NCBI RefSeq assembly: GCF_003269295.1
Contig: NZ_QLTT01000006.1
Coordinates: 248,001-312,000, forward strand
Source: Lentzea atacamensis
GTDB taxonomy: Bacteria > Actinomycetota > Actinomycetes > Mycobacteriales > Pseudonocardiaceae
Reading direction: 5' to 3'
DNA length: 64,000 nt
Shown here: piece by piece, positions 55,028-63,813 of the stretch
Layout: every line of letters begins with the position of its first letter
Position numbering within the stretch: the stretch's first letter is position 1
Made by a program: the position numbers and the translations under genes
The notes under the pieces: model-generated
The model's input: only the letters and a program-made list of their open reading frames with translations
What the model was told of the DNA's origin: nothing
Databases searched by the model: none

Positions 55028-56307
55028 TGCAAACCGTGGTGATCGGCGGCGGCATCTGCGGCCTCGCCGTGGCGCACCGGCTCGCCCGCGCCGGCACGCC
55101 CGTGACGTTGCTGGAGAGCACCGGCCAGCTCGGCGGTCTCGGCACGTTCTTCCCGTGGCACGACCGGTGGGTGGAGCGCTTCTACCACTGCGTCATGCCC
55201 AGCGACGACGATCTGCTTGCCCTGCTGGAAGAAGTCGGGCTGCGTGACCACGTCCGCTGGGAACGCACCAGCATGGGCATGATCGTCGAGGGCCGCCACT
55301 ACCCGTTCAACTCGGCGCTGGATCTGTTGAAGTTCACCGCATTGGGTGTTGTCGACCGGGTCCGGTTCGGCGCGGTGTCGCTGTTGCTCCGCCGGCTCGG
55401 CAAGGGCAAGGACCTCGACAACCTGCGCACCGAGGACTGGTTGCGCGGCCTGTACGGGGACCGGGTCTGGCGCGACCTCTTCGGTCCCCTGTTCGGGTCG
55501 AAGTTCGGTGCGGCGTTCGGTGACGTGCCCGCGCTGTACCTGTGGCAGCGGCTGGGCAGGGAGCGCAACGTCGCCGTGCGCGGCTATCCTCACGGCGGTT
55601 ACAAGACGATCATCGACGCGCTGAGGGCCTCGATCGAGTCGCACGGCGGGATCGTGCGGACGTCCGCACCGGTCCGGGTGTTGCGGAACGGGTCGGTCGA
55701 GCTCGACGGCGAGACGATCGAGGCCGACCGGATCGTGTCCACCCTGCCACTGCCCGCGTTGCGGCAGGTGGCGGACGCCAAGCTGGCACCGTTGCTGCCA
55801 CAGGTGAACCTGCGGTACCAGGGCGTCGTGAACGCGTTGTTCGTGCTGCGGCAACCGTTGTCCGGCCACTACTGGGCACCGGTGCTGCGCTCGGGCACGG
55901 AGTTCGACGGCGTCGTCGAGATGTCGCCGCTGACCGGGCCGGTCGACGGACGGCACTTCGCGTACGTCATGCGCTACACCGACCGGGATTCGCCGCTGTT
56001 CCAGGAGGACGAGCGCACGATCGCGGCACGGTGGACCGAGCAGCTGCGGTCACTGCACCCCGGGCTGGACGTCGAGGAGGTGCACGTCTTCCGCGCCCCG
56101 TTCGTGGAACCGGTGTACCCGGTGGGTTATCTCGCGCAGCGACCGGCGATCGAGGTGACGGGCACGCCGCTGCTGCTCGCCACCACGGCTCACGTCTACC
56201 CCTCGGTGACGAGCTGGAACTCCAGCGTGGGACTGGCGAACCGGGTGTCGGAGATCATCCTGCGCACCGCGGCCTCGATGAGCCCGGACGGCGAACCGGT
56301 GCCGTAG
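55027..56307 (+). CDS. NAD(P)/FAD-dependent oxidoreductase (protoporphyrinogen oxidase/UDP-galactopyranose mutase-like)
   Basis: 426 residues from ATG at 55027 (GTG 55024 in frame). VVIGGGICGLAVAHRLA is the FAD-binding GxGxxG; LESTGQLGGLGTFF and the C-terminal FAD segment ending GLANRVSEII follow. Pairing with a DPM1-like GT2 is frequent in actinobacterial polysaccharide loci; the reaction is not established (sugar ring or polyprenyl chemistry). The last 112 bases overlap the convergent wecB. Confidence 0.8.
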   Translation: MQTVVIGGGICGLAVAHRLARAGTPVTLLESTGQLGGLGTFFPWHDRWVERFYHCVMPSDDDLLALLEEVGLRDHVRWERTSMGMIVEGRHYPFNSALDLLKFTALGVVDRVRFGAVSLLLRRLGKGKDLDNLRTEDWLRGLYGDRVWRDLFGPLFGSKFGAAFGDVPALYLWQRLGRERNVAVRGYPHGGYKTIIDALRASIESHGGIVRTSAPVRVLRNGSVELDGETIEADRIVSTLPLPALRQVADAKLAPLLPQVNLRYQGVVNALFVLRQPLSGHYWAPVLRSGTEFDGVVEMSPLTGPVDGRHFAYVMRYTDRDSPLFQEDERTIAARWTEQLRSLHPGLDVEEVHVFRAPFVEPVYPVGYLAQRPAIEVTGTPLLLATTAHVYPSVTSWNSSVGLANRVSEIILRTAASMSPDGEPVP

Positions 56308-57344
56308 GGCGAGGCGATGCCTGCCAGCCGGGTGCGGTGCCCGCTCACGTCGTCGAGCCACTTGAGCACCTCGGCCCGCACTCGGGGGCCCGGCGGCACG
56401 AGCGTGCCGAACGTGCCCTCGATCTCGGGCCGTTCGGTGCTGCGGCGGACCACGATGACCGGCCGTTTGAGGACGCTGACCTCCTCCTGCACGCCACCGG
56501 AGTCGGACACGAGCACGGCCGCCCAGCGAGCCAGTGACAGGAAGTCCTTGTACGACTGGGGCTCGAGCACGTGCAGCCCGGCGAGCAACCGGCCGAGACC
56601 GAAGGCGGCGACCTGCTTCGCGGTGCGCGGGTGCAGGGGCAGCACGACCGGCAACGGCAGCTGGACGAGCTCGCCGAGGATCGTCCCGAGGTTCTCCCGG
56701 CAGTCCACGTTCTCCGGCCGGTGGATCGTGGCGAGCACGTAGGAGTCGGCGCGGAGCCCGAGCCCGGAGATCAGCCGCAGCGAGTCGTCGTGGCTGGGCA
56801 GCGCTTCCTCCAACGCTTCCACCACGGTGTTGCCGGTGACTGTGATCCGGTCCGTGGCGACGCCCTCCGCGACCAGGTTGGTGAAGTTGATCGGCGTCGG
56901 CGCGCAGCAGAGGTCGGCGAGGTGGTCGATGGCGACCCGGTTGTGCTCCTCCGGCATGGCGCGGTCGTAGCTGCGCAGGCCGGCCTCGACGTGCACCAGC
57001 GGCACGTCGTTCGCGTTGGCGGCCAACGCGCCCGCGAGCGCGGAGGTGGTGTCGCCCTGCACGATCACCACATCGGGTGGTTCTGCGGCGAAGTGCGCGT
57101 CCAGTGCCGCCACGGCGTTGCCGAGCTGGGCACCCCGGCGTCCACCGCCAAGGCCCAGCTCGACGAAGCTGCCCGGTTCCGCGATGTCCTGGCGGATGCG
57201 CGAGTACATCGACGTGTCGTAGTGCTGTCCTGTGTAGACGACCGCGGCGTTCTCGCCGAACCGGCGGATGAGCGGAGCGAGCTTGATCAGTTCCGGCCGC
57301 GTGCCGCACACCAGGGTGACGGAGCCTCTTTTCACCGGCCGCAC
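56196..57344 (-). CDS. wecB: UDP-N-acetylglucosamine 2-epimerase (non-hydrolysing)
   Basis: 382 residues. VCGTRPELIKLAPLI, GQHYDTSMY, VVQGDTTSALAGALAA, HVEAGLRSYDRAMPEEHNR and VSDSGGVQEE are diagnostic. It makes UDP-ManNAc for the polysaccharide. The usual end (near AAVRRMI) is extended by about 18 residues that are antisense to the FAD gene, so the native stop was probably lost. Confidence 0.93.
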   Translation of the reverse strand: MRPVKRGSVTLVCGTRPELIKLAPLIRRFGENAAVVYTGQHYDTSMYSRIRQDIAEPGSFVELGLGGGRRGAQLGNAVAALDAHFAAEPPDVVIVQGDTTSALAGALAANANDVPLVHVEAGLRSYDRAMPEEHNRVAIDHLADLCCAPTPINFTNLVAEGVATDRITVTGNTVVEALEEALPSHDDSLRLISGLGLRADSYVLATIHRPENVDCRENLGTILGELVQLPLPVVLPLHPRTAKQVAAFGLGRLLAGLHVLEPQSYKDFLSLARWAAVLVSDSGGVQEEVSVLKRPVIVVRRSTERPEIEGTFGTLVPPGPRVRAEVLKWLDDVSGHRTRLAGIASPYGTGSPSGLIEAAVRRMISDTRFASPTLEFQLVTEG

Positions 57345-57382
57345 CCTAGTTCTCGACGGCCCGGTTTCTGTTGGCGTGTCAG

Positions 57383-57395
57383 TCGATCGGGTGAC
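57383..57395 (-). promoter_or_regulatory. GTCACCCGATCGA motif before wecB
   Basis: On the minus strand this reads GTCACCCGATCGA, the same as the 53969 element, 39 bases upstream of the wecB start and 47 upstream of the divergent lysyl-oxidase-like gene. Confidence 0.5.
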
Positions 57396-57441
57396 GCTCC
57401 GGTGTCACTGGCAGCAGAAGCCGTTGCCGCGCAATTAATGT

Positions 57442-58401
57442 GTGACGGTGTTCAAGAGATCTGTCGCGGTGGTCATCGCCGCGATCACCGCTTCCGCACT
57501 CACCGCGTCATCACACGCCGCCGCCACTCCGATGTTGCCGGACCTCAGGCAGGCTCCCGTGGGCTGCCCAGGCGGGTACGACGGCGACGCAGGCAAATGC
57601 GTGGCCTGGGACGTCTGCATGGTGACCGACCCGTCCTCACCGGGTGGCCCCTGCGTCGCGGCGGGCGACATCAAGGCGGTGCGCCTGAGGTTCACCACAT
57701 CGGTGGACAACATCGGCGACGGCCCGTTCCTCGTGCACGCTCACCGGGACAGCACCGCCCAGCCGCGCATGGCCGTTCGCCAGGCGATCCAGTCCGAAGT
57801 GGACGGGCCGATCCCTATGACGTTCGCCGAGGCGCAGCACCACACGCCCGCCTGGGCGTACTACGAGCCGGCGGCGGCCCACCAGCACTGGCACCTGATG
57901 GGCTTCGAGTACTTCCAGCTGCGGACACCGTCGGGCGAGACCGTCGTGACCGACCGCAAGAACGGCTTCTGCCTCGGCGACCGCTACACCAGCGTCGACG
58001 CCGGATCGCTGGCCCACCTCCCGGGCAGCCGCGAGAGCCACACCGGCGCACTCGCGCACGCCCTCAACGGCCACAAGTGCGAGCACCACAACCCGGCCGC
58101 GCTGGACGTGTTCTTCGGGATCTCCGTCGGCAAGGGCGACGACTACAAGTACCAGGTCGAGTTCCAGTGGCTCGACATCACCCGTGTCGCCTCCGGGATC
58201 TACGACGTGGTCACGGTCGCGAACCCCGACCGCGTGCTGCTGGAGAAGAACTACGACAACAACGCGTCGTCCATGGCCATCTCGGTGAAGTGGCCGCGCG
58301 GCGCCACCCACGCACCGGCGCAGATCACCCGGCCGCCCGTCGTGAAGCTGCTGCGCAGCTGTCCCGGCAAGATTCGGTGCGCGAAGGAGCCGTGGGGCTG
58401 A
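57442..58401 (+). CDS. Secreted lysyl oxidase family protein
   Basis: 319 residues from GTG at 57442 (GTG 57448 also possible). Signal peptide to about 27 (SSHAAA). HQHWHLMGFEYFQL carries the copper His residues of PF01186, preceded by an HH in EAQHH; several Cys suggest disulphides. Bacterial members oxidise lysines on secreted proteins or peptides. Its place beside the exopolysaccharide genes suggests crosslinking of extracellular matrix, which is inference. Confidence 0.82.
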   Translation: MTVFKRSVAVVIAAITASALTASSHAAATPMLPDLRQAPVGCPGGYDGDAGKCVAWDVCMVTDPSSPGGPCVAAGDIKAVRLRFTTSVDNIGDGPFLVHAHRDSTAQPRMAVRQAIQSEVDGPIPMTFAEAQHHTPAWAYYEPAAAHQHWHLMGFEYFQLRTPSGETVVTDRKNGFCLGDRYTSVDAGSLAHLPGSRESHTGALAHALNGHKCEHHNPAALDVFFGISVGKGDDYKYQVEFQWLDITRVASGIYDVVTVANPDRVLLEKNYDNNASSMAISVKWPRGATHAPAQITRPPVVKLLRSCPGKIRCAKEPWG

Positions 58402-58485
58402 TCCGCCGGAGTCGGCCGATGTCCTACGTGACCGCCTGGAGGCCGAGCTGCTCGGCCCGGAGTCGTCCAGCCGTGTTCGCGACAG

Positions 58486-59241
58486 ATGACAATGGACCCC
58501 GTGACTCCTGGGGATCTACTGGCACTGGCCACGCAGTCGTGCGTGAACGCCGCCAAGCTGCTGCACGAGGTTCGGGTCGACGTGGCGGCGAAGGGCACGT
58601 TCGACCAGGTCAGTTCGGCTGATCTCGAAGTCGAGGCGTTCCTGCGGCAGGCTCTCGTCGGCGGTGTTCCCGGTTCGGCCGTCGTCGGCGAGGAGCTCGG
58701 CTCGGCTTCCGCGCGGATCACCTGGTACGTCGACCCGATCGACGGCACGCGGAACTTCGTGCGCGGCCTCCCGCTGTCGTGCATCTCAGTGGCGGCGGCC
58801 GTCGACGGCTCGTTGGTCGCGGGCTGCGTGCTCGACCCGTTCCGCGACGAGCTGTTCACAGCCGCGGTGGGCGTGCCTTTCGAAGTCCGCTCGTCCGGCC
58901 TGACCATCACTCCGGGTGTGAGCCCACGACCACTCGTGCTGACCGACATCCCGTTGCCCGGCAGCCCCTACCGCGGCGAGATGGAGCTGCTGGCCGAACT
59001 GATGGCCGTCGCAGATGTGCGCCGCGTCTACGTGACCGCGCTGTCGCTCGCCTGGGTCGCCGCGGGCAGGGCGGACGCGGCGGCGAACCTCGGCATCCAC
59101 CCGTGGGACGTGGCGGCGGGCTCAGTCCTCGTCCGCGCGGCGGGCGGGGAGTTCGTCGAGGTCGGGCGCGACGGCTTCGTGGCGGGCCGTGGTGAGGTCG
59201 TCTCGTGGCTCGCCGAGCGACTGGAGGGCATCGTCACGTGA
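58486..59241 (+). CDS. Inositol monophosphatase family protein
   Basis: 251 residues. GEELG, DPIDGTRNF and HPWDVAAG give the three metal-binding blocks of the lithium-sensitive phosphatase superfamily. Substrate may be inositol phosphate, histidinol phosphate or 3'-phosphoadenosine compounds. Overlaps the SDR gene by 4 bases. Confidence 0.85.
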   Translation: MTMDPVTPGDLLALATQSCVNAAKLLHEVRVDVAAKGTFDQVSSADLEVEAFLRQALVGGVPGSAVVGEELGSASARITWYVDPIDGTRNFVRGLPLSCISVAAAVDGSLVAGCVLDPFRDELFTAAVGVPFEVRSSGLTITPGVSPRPLVLTDIPLPGSPYRGEMELLAELMAVADVRRVYVTALSLAWVAAGRADAAANLGIHPWDVAAGSVLVRAAGGEFVEVGRDGFVAGRGEVVSWLAERLEGIVT

Positions 59242-59915
59242 TCGATCTCAGCGGCAGGGTCGTCCTGGTCACCGGCGCCGGCGGCACGATCGGCGCGGGC
59301 ATCGCGGCACGCTTCGAGGCTGCGGGCGCTCTGGTCGTTCGCCACCGCGGCCTTGCGGACGGCGACCTGCGCACATCGGCTGACCGCGTGGTCTCCAACG
59401 CCTTCGGTGTGCACGGCCGACTGGACGCAGTCGTCAACAACGCGGGCGTGCAGCCCGTGGAACCGTTGCCGGACATGACAACCGGGCAGTGGCAGTCCGT
59501 TGTGGACACCAACCTGACGGCCCCGTTCGCCGTCACCCAGGCCGCGGCGCGGCATCAGGTCAGCTCGATCACGCACATCGCGTCGATCGAGGGCACGCAT
59601 CCGGCTGTTGGCCACGCCCACTACAGCGCCTCGAAAGCCGCGCTGATCATGCACGCACGGGCGGCGGCGCTGGAGTACGGGCCGCGCGGCATCCGCGTGA
59701 ACACGGTGTCGCCCGGACTGATCGCCCGACCCGGCATCTCCGAGCAGTGGCCGGAAGGTGTTGCCCGGTGGGAGGCCGCGGCGCCGTTGGGTCGGTTGGG
59801 CACGCCGGAGGACATCGGCAACGCGTGCGTCTTCCTGGCTTCCGAGCTCGCGTCGTGGATCACGGGCCACGACCTCGTGGTGGACGGTGGCGTGACATCC
59901 CGCCCGACCTGGTAG
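59238..59915 (+). CDS. Short-chain dehydrogenase/reductase
   Basis: 225 residues from GTG at 59238. TGAGGTIGAGIA (cofactor loop), NNAG, IASIEGTH (Ser) and HYSASKAAL (Tyr-x3-Lys), ending VVDGGV. It is shorter than typical SDRs (about 250), with a reduced segment after the first beta-alpha unit; catalytic residues are kept. Substrate unknown. Confidence 0.87.
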   Translation: MIDLSGRVVLVTGAGGTIGAGIAARFEAAGALVVRHRGLADGDLRTSADRVVSNAFGVHGRLDAVVNNAGVQPVEPLPDMTTGQWQSVVDTNLTAPFAVTQAAARHQVSSITHIASIEGTHPAVGHAHYSASKAALIMHARAAALEYGPRGIRVNTVSPGLIARPGISEQWPEGVARWEAAAPLGRLGTPEDIGNACVFLASELASWITGHDLVVDGGVTSRPTW

Positions 59916-60232
59916 GCCGTTGTGGCTGGGGTTGTGTCCTCACTTGAGAGCAGCCTGGCACAGCTCCCGCGCGATAGCTGCGTCATTCCTCACGGCCAGG
60001 CTCACAACGGATGTGCTGGCATCGGTTCGACATGACAGCTGCTGCCGTTGAAGCTGACGCAGCCAGCATTCACCCAAATGGTTGACCGCATTTGTTGCAC
60101 GGCCCAGTTCGTGAGGCAAGAGGCCTCATGACCACGCCTTCGGAGTGCAAAGATTCAGTATCAGTATTCCATTGCGGACAGCAACATGGGCTGCATCGCG
60201 GCAATCGCTCGGCAACTGCGTACACTCCGACC
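59916..60232. other. 317-base boundary region before the HD-TIR genes
   Basis: No confident gene. On the minus strand a fragmented frame reads CNKCGQPFG then, one base shifted, VVSLAVRNDAAIARELCQAALK before a stop at about 59945, perhaps a small decayed gene. GC drops from here rightwards. Confidence 0.4.
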
Positions 60233-60919
60233 ATGACGGATCTCAAATCAAGGTACCTGCCCGACGTCGACGTCTCCACACCACTCGTTGCAGCTGCCCT
60301 GAACCACGCATTCCGAGAGTTGGGCGGCGACACGTCTGGCCACGATCCGCACCATGTTGTCCGCGTATTCAAGATGGCGCAGCGGCTGGCGGCAGCCGAA
60401 GATGCCGACCTTCAAGCGGTGGAGTTGATCGCAGCACTCCACGACGTCAAAGACTTCAAATTTACCGGCGACGACATGTCGGGAGCACGAGAAGCCGAGC
60501 GTTGGCTGCTCGAACAGAGCGCGAGTTCAGAGTTGGCCACACTCGTGGCGAGCAACATCGCCGGAATCTCCTTCAAGGGTGCAGGGACGCAAACGAAGCC
60601 GCTGACCATTGAAGGAAAGTGCGTTCAGGACGCGGACAGGCTGGATGCCGTGGGAGCAATCGGGGTAGCTCGCTGCTTCGCCTATGGCGGGACCAGGGAA
60701 CGCCCGATACACGATCCTGCCACCACTGCTGCCTACCATTCGACGACTGAACAGTACCTGAACCACCAGGGAACGAGCATAAATCACTTCTACGAGAAGC
60801 TTCTCCTGCTGAAGGACCGCATGAACACACAGGCCGCGAAGAACCTTGCAACCAAGCGGCACGCCTTCATGGAGACCTACCTCCAGCAGTTCTTCGACGA
60901 ATGGGAAGCACGCTCGTAA
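60233..60919 (+). CDS. HD domain phosphohydrolase (YedJ-like)
   Basis: 228 residues from ATG at 60233. Metal residues: H37 and H40/H41 (GHDPHHVVRVFKMAQ), H70-D71 (ALHDVKDFKF) and D133/D135 (VQDADRLDAVGAIGVAR). SFKGAGT, FAYGGTRERPIHDP and FYEKLLLLKDRMN match the YedJ subgroup, whose nucleotide-phosphate substrate is not settled. It ends 36 bases before the TIR gene. The intergenic space upstream holds a weak in-frame extension to 60092. Confidence 0.85.
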   Translation: MTDLKSRYLPDVDVSTPLVAAALNHAFRELGGDTSGHDPHHVVRVFKMAQRLAAAEDADLQAVELIAALHDVKDFKFTGDDMSGAREAERWLLEQSASSELATLVASNIAGISFKGAGTQTKPLTIEGKCVQDADRLDAVGAIGVARCFAYGGTRERPIHDPATTAAYHSTTEQYLNHQGTSINHFYEKLLLLKDRMNTQAAKNLATKRHAFMETYLQQFFDEWEARS

Positions 60920-60955
60920 CACTCAGCCGGGCCCAGCTTGTCGCTAAGGAGCGCC

Positions 60956-62413
60956 ATGCTGCAAGCAGTTCAGGATGTCGCCTCGGAACTACTCTCCGTC
61001 CACTCGTTTCAGGACGTCTGCCTATCAGTGCTCGACAGATGCCTGCTCGACGACGGAAGGTTTGAAGCGGGTCAATTCGGCCGCAGACAGCATTCCTCCG
61101 CATCCGCCGGAGCCGTGCTGAACGGCGTGGCCTCCATTCCTTGCGTCCCAATTCAACTGCAACAGCACGTGCGCGAGCTCGGCTATCTGCTGCTCACAAG
61201 CGAAGGACAGTTACGGGGCCACGACGAGCATCCGGGTGACGGCACGACATGCTGGTCGCTTGCTCAAGTACTCCACGGAATCGCCAAGAGCGCAGACGAC
61301 CGTCGTTTGCGTTCAGCAAACTTCACGAATGGACTGAAGAATCTACTTGCCTTGCAGAATCGTCTTGATGGTTCATGGCCACTGCGCGACGGCGACTTCA
61401 ACGATCCAGTGTTCGCCTTCTATCCAGTTCTACTGTTCGAGCGCCTGATTCGCCACCGCGTGCCATACACCGAAAGCGTACGGGAACCGATGCGGTTGAC
61501 CACAAAGTATCTGCTTCACATAGCGTCCACCGCCACCACGGGAACTACCGATGCAGTCCTGGCAGTATCAGCACTGGACCGAATATTCCGATTAGGCAGG
61601 CTGAACAAGGAGTCAGCAAATCGCTATCTTGAGAACAAGACCCGACTGATCTCGAACCTTGTCGACGAAGCCGGCGCGTTGCAGATTTCCGACAAGTACG
61701 TGCAGAACAACCTTCAACCTCGCTGGCATTCGGTGACATGGACACCCATCCTGTACGCTTGCACAAGGCGTTGGGGCGGCGTGCAATCGAGTCACAACTT
61801 TCAGATATCCGCGCGACTGATCGAGTCGTTTGACCGCTCAGAACAGGGCTGGCACGGCCCGTCGCACGGCAAAGTCAGTTCTTGGGCGTCATCGTTGGCA
61901 CTGCTCAATGTGCACCTTTTGGCACGAGACCTCCTGACAAGCGGCCTCGATGTGACGGAGTACAAAAAGCTGATGCGAAGCATGCAAGCCCGCAAGAGGT
62001 TCGACGTCGTGATCTCGTTCGGAGGCCCGGACCGCGGTGTGGCGAGAGAGATTCGAGATCATCTGGTCTCAGCGGGCCTGCGCGTCTTCTTCGATACCGA
62101 CTTCAGGCACGACCTCCTCGGTGAAGACCTCGCAATCCTGCTTCAGGACATATACTTCGAGCGAAGCAGGTTCGCAATTGCCGTCCTCTCGAGATCCTTC
62201 CTGGAGTCGGATTGGGCTGGCAACTGGGAGTGGAAGGCCGTCCTGGCACGAATGAACAGGCAGCGCCAGGGATATCTCCTGCCCTACTTTCTGGAACACG
62301 TGGAGATTCCTGGATTGAACCCGACCATCGGATACCTGTCCGCCGACAAGGTGTCACCCCGCGAGTTCGCTGACATTGTCGTGCGGAAGGTTCGAACCGG
62401 TCCTCAGCCATGA
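60956..62413 (+). CDS. Alpha/alpha-toroid - TIR domain protein (probable NADase effector)
   Basis: 485 residues from ATG at 60956 with AAGGAG five bases upstream. Residues about 115-335 are helical with QNRLDGSW (DGSW 138-141) and SEQGWHGPSHGKVSSWAS (GWH 298-300), elements of a terpene-cyclase/prenyltransferase-type alpha/alpha barrel. Residues 349-485 are TIR: FDVVISFGG, RVFFDTD, and LSRSFLESDWAGNWEW in which E425 sits where TIR NADases have their catalytic Glu. It is likely an NAD-depleting immune effector with an uncommon sensor. GC here is low (28 of 60 bases at 61321-61380), suggesting transfer. Confidence 0.75.
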   Translation: MLQAVQDVASELLSVHSFQDVCLSVLDRCLLDDGRFEAGQFGRRQHSSASAGAVLNGVASIPCVPIQLQQHVRELGYLLLTSEGQLRGHDEHPGDGTTCWSLAQVLHGIAKSADDRRLRSANFTNGLKNLLALQNRLDGSWPLRDGDFNDPVFAFYPVLLFERLIRHRVPYTESVREPMRLTTKYLLHIASTATTGTTDAVLAVSALDRIFRLGRLNKESANRYLENKTRLISNLVDEAGALQISDKYVQNNLQPRWHSVTWTPILYACTRRWGGVQSSHNFQISARLIESFDRSEQGWHGPSHGKVSSWASSLALLNVHLLARDLLTSGLDVTEYKKLMRSMQARKRFDVVISFGGPDRGVAREIRDHLVSAGLRVFFDTDFRHDLLGEDLAILLQDIYFERSRFAIAVLSRSFLESDWAGNWEWKAVLARMNRQRQGYLLPYFLEHVEIPGLNPTIGYLSADKVSPREFADIVVRKVRTGPQP

Positions 62414-62580
62414 CGGCGTCGCGGCAATTTCGCGTTTGCAGATGTATATCCCCGCACGTGCATCCCAGCCATCCGACTGCACATCCCCACTACGCCGAGC
62501 TGACCTGTGCATGACAATGTGCGTTACTCCCCCACGAGGTACCGATAACTCACCGGTGTCAGGTTCGACGGCTTGACCGA

Positions 62581-63624
62581 TCACGGGTGAATGACCCGCA
62601 GCTCGCCACCCGATGCCGACGGCGGAGTGGCGGAGCGGTCGAGCACGATCTGACTGACGATCAACAGCATGTTGTTCGGGTACTCACGGAGGCGAAGGTC
62701 AACCTCCTTCTTCGTCACGATGATCTCGGAGCGGCTGCTCGCCCACGTCGTCGTGGTGCCCATCACCTCGACGTACAATCGTTCCTCGCCGCACCGAGGT
62801 CGTAAGACTCGGTCGCCCCAACGTCAAGAACCTCGTAGCCCTGCTCCGTGAGGTAACTCGTCGCCACGGCAACGGCTCGACGTTCGATCGCGACACGGTC
62901 CGCCGCGGAGAGGCGAAGGCCTTGCCCACGCCGAGCCCTGCCCGCTGATCGCTCGGCGGTGGCCCAACGACGTCCGCGGTCTCAGGGGCCAGGTCTCCTG
63001 CGAGTTCGATCGCATCCGGCCCGAGCTCGTAGAGACGACCGAGGACGGACACGAGAAACTCAGGTCGTCGAAGAGCACCTCGTCAGTAGGTAGCTCGTCT
63101 CTCGAATACTCGAAAGCGACAACCGTCCCTGCCTCATAGGCCGGTCCAAGGTTCGACTTGCGCGCATTTAGCTCAATCTTCTCGACCAGGTCTGGACGCG
63201 CGAGCAATCAGGGCTCCAACGCTTTGCGCATCGCCTGCGCGCGCTGACGGAGCAGCCACCGAGGTCGAGGTTGGGCCTCGCGGTTCTTCCACTCGCTGGC
63301 ACCCTGCATCAACGCCGGGTAGGCGCGGTGATCCTGTGCCTCGAACAGGTAGACGACGTACCACCTGAGAGTCGCCTTGGGCGAGCGACTGCTGGAGTGC
63401 ACCCGGACCCACGGAATCACGTTCTTGTTCCCCGCGCCGTCACTCGGATGAACGTTCCAGTCGTCGATCTCGATCGGTGCGTTCCGCGTGAGTGCCGGCA
63501 GGTGCTCGCGCAGCCAGCCCGCCAGGTCCTGCCCGAGCAAGCGGCCCCGCTCCTGCATGGCAGGCGTGTTTTCCGAGTCCCATTCAGGCTGGAGCAACAG
63601 GACGTCACGCAGAAACACACGCAT
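62581..63624 (-). pseudogene. Broken McrB-N-like (DUF3578) - DUF3883 restriction-type gene
   Basis: From ATG 63624 to 63211 the frame codes a DUF3578/MrcB domain (SDGAGNKNVIPWVRVHSS, WYVVYLFEAQDHRAYPALMQG). TGA at 63210-63208 stops it in frame, but coding goes on: LVEKIELNARKSN, then a frameshift near 63060 to FLVSVLGRLYELGPDAIEL, another near 62925 to RVAIERRAVAVATSYLTEQGYEVLDVG, and a third near 62800 to LYVEVMGTTTTW and SEIIVTKKEV, a DUF3883/Mrr-like end. One stop and three frameshifts show it is dead, unless the sequence here has errors. Confidence 0.8.
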
Positions 63625-63813
63625 GGGAACGGGCCACCACCCTCCCGACGGCTTGAGGCCGATCGCTTACACGACCAGTCACCACATGATCGCGCCTGAC
63701 CCGCCCAGGTGTTACCCGATCGAGTGATTTCCGGGCTCCCGCTCCATCTCCGGCCCGCCCGACCCGGACTTCGCCCGGGAGATGGGCCGTGGATCCTGCG
63801 CCCGGCGACGCGC

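Noticed and set aside
59930-60130. DUF397-like or zinc-ribbon small gene on the minus strand
   Set aside because: Fragments read in two frames with stops; no start or full domain.
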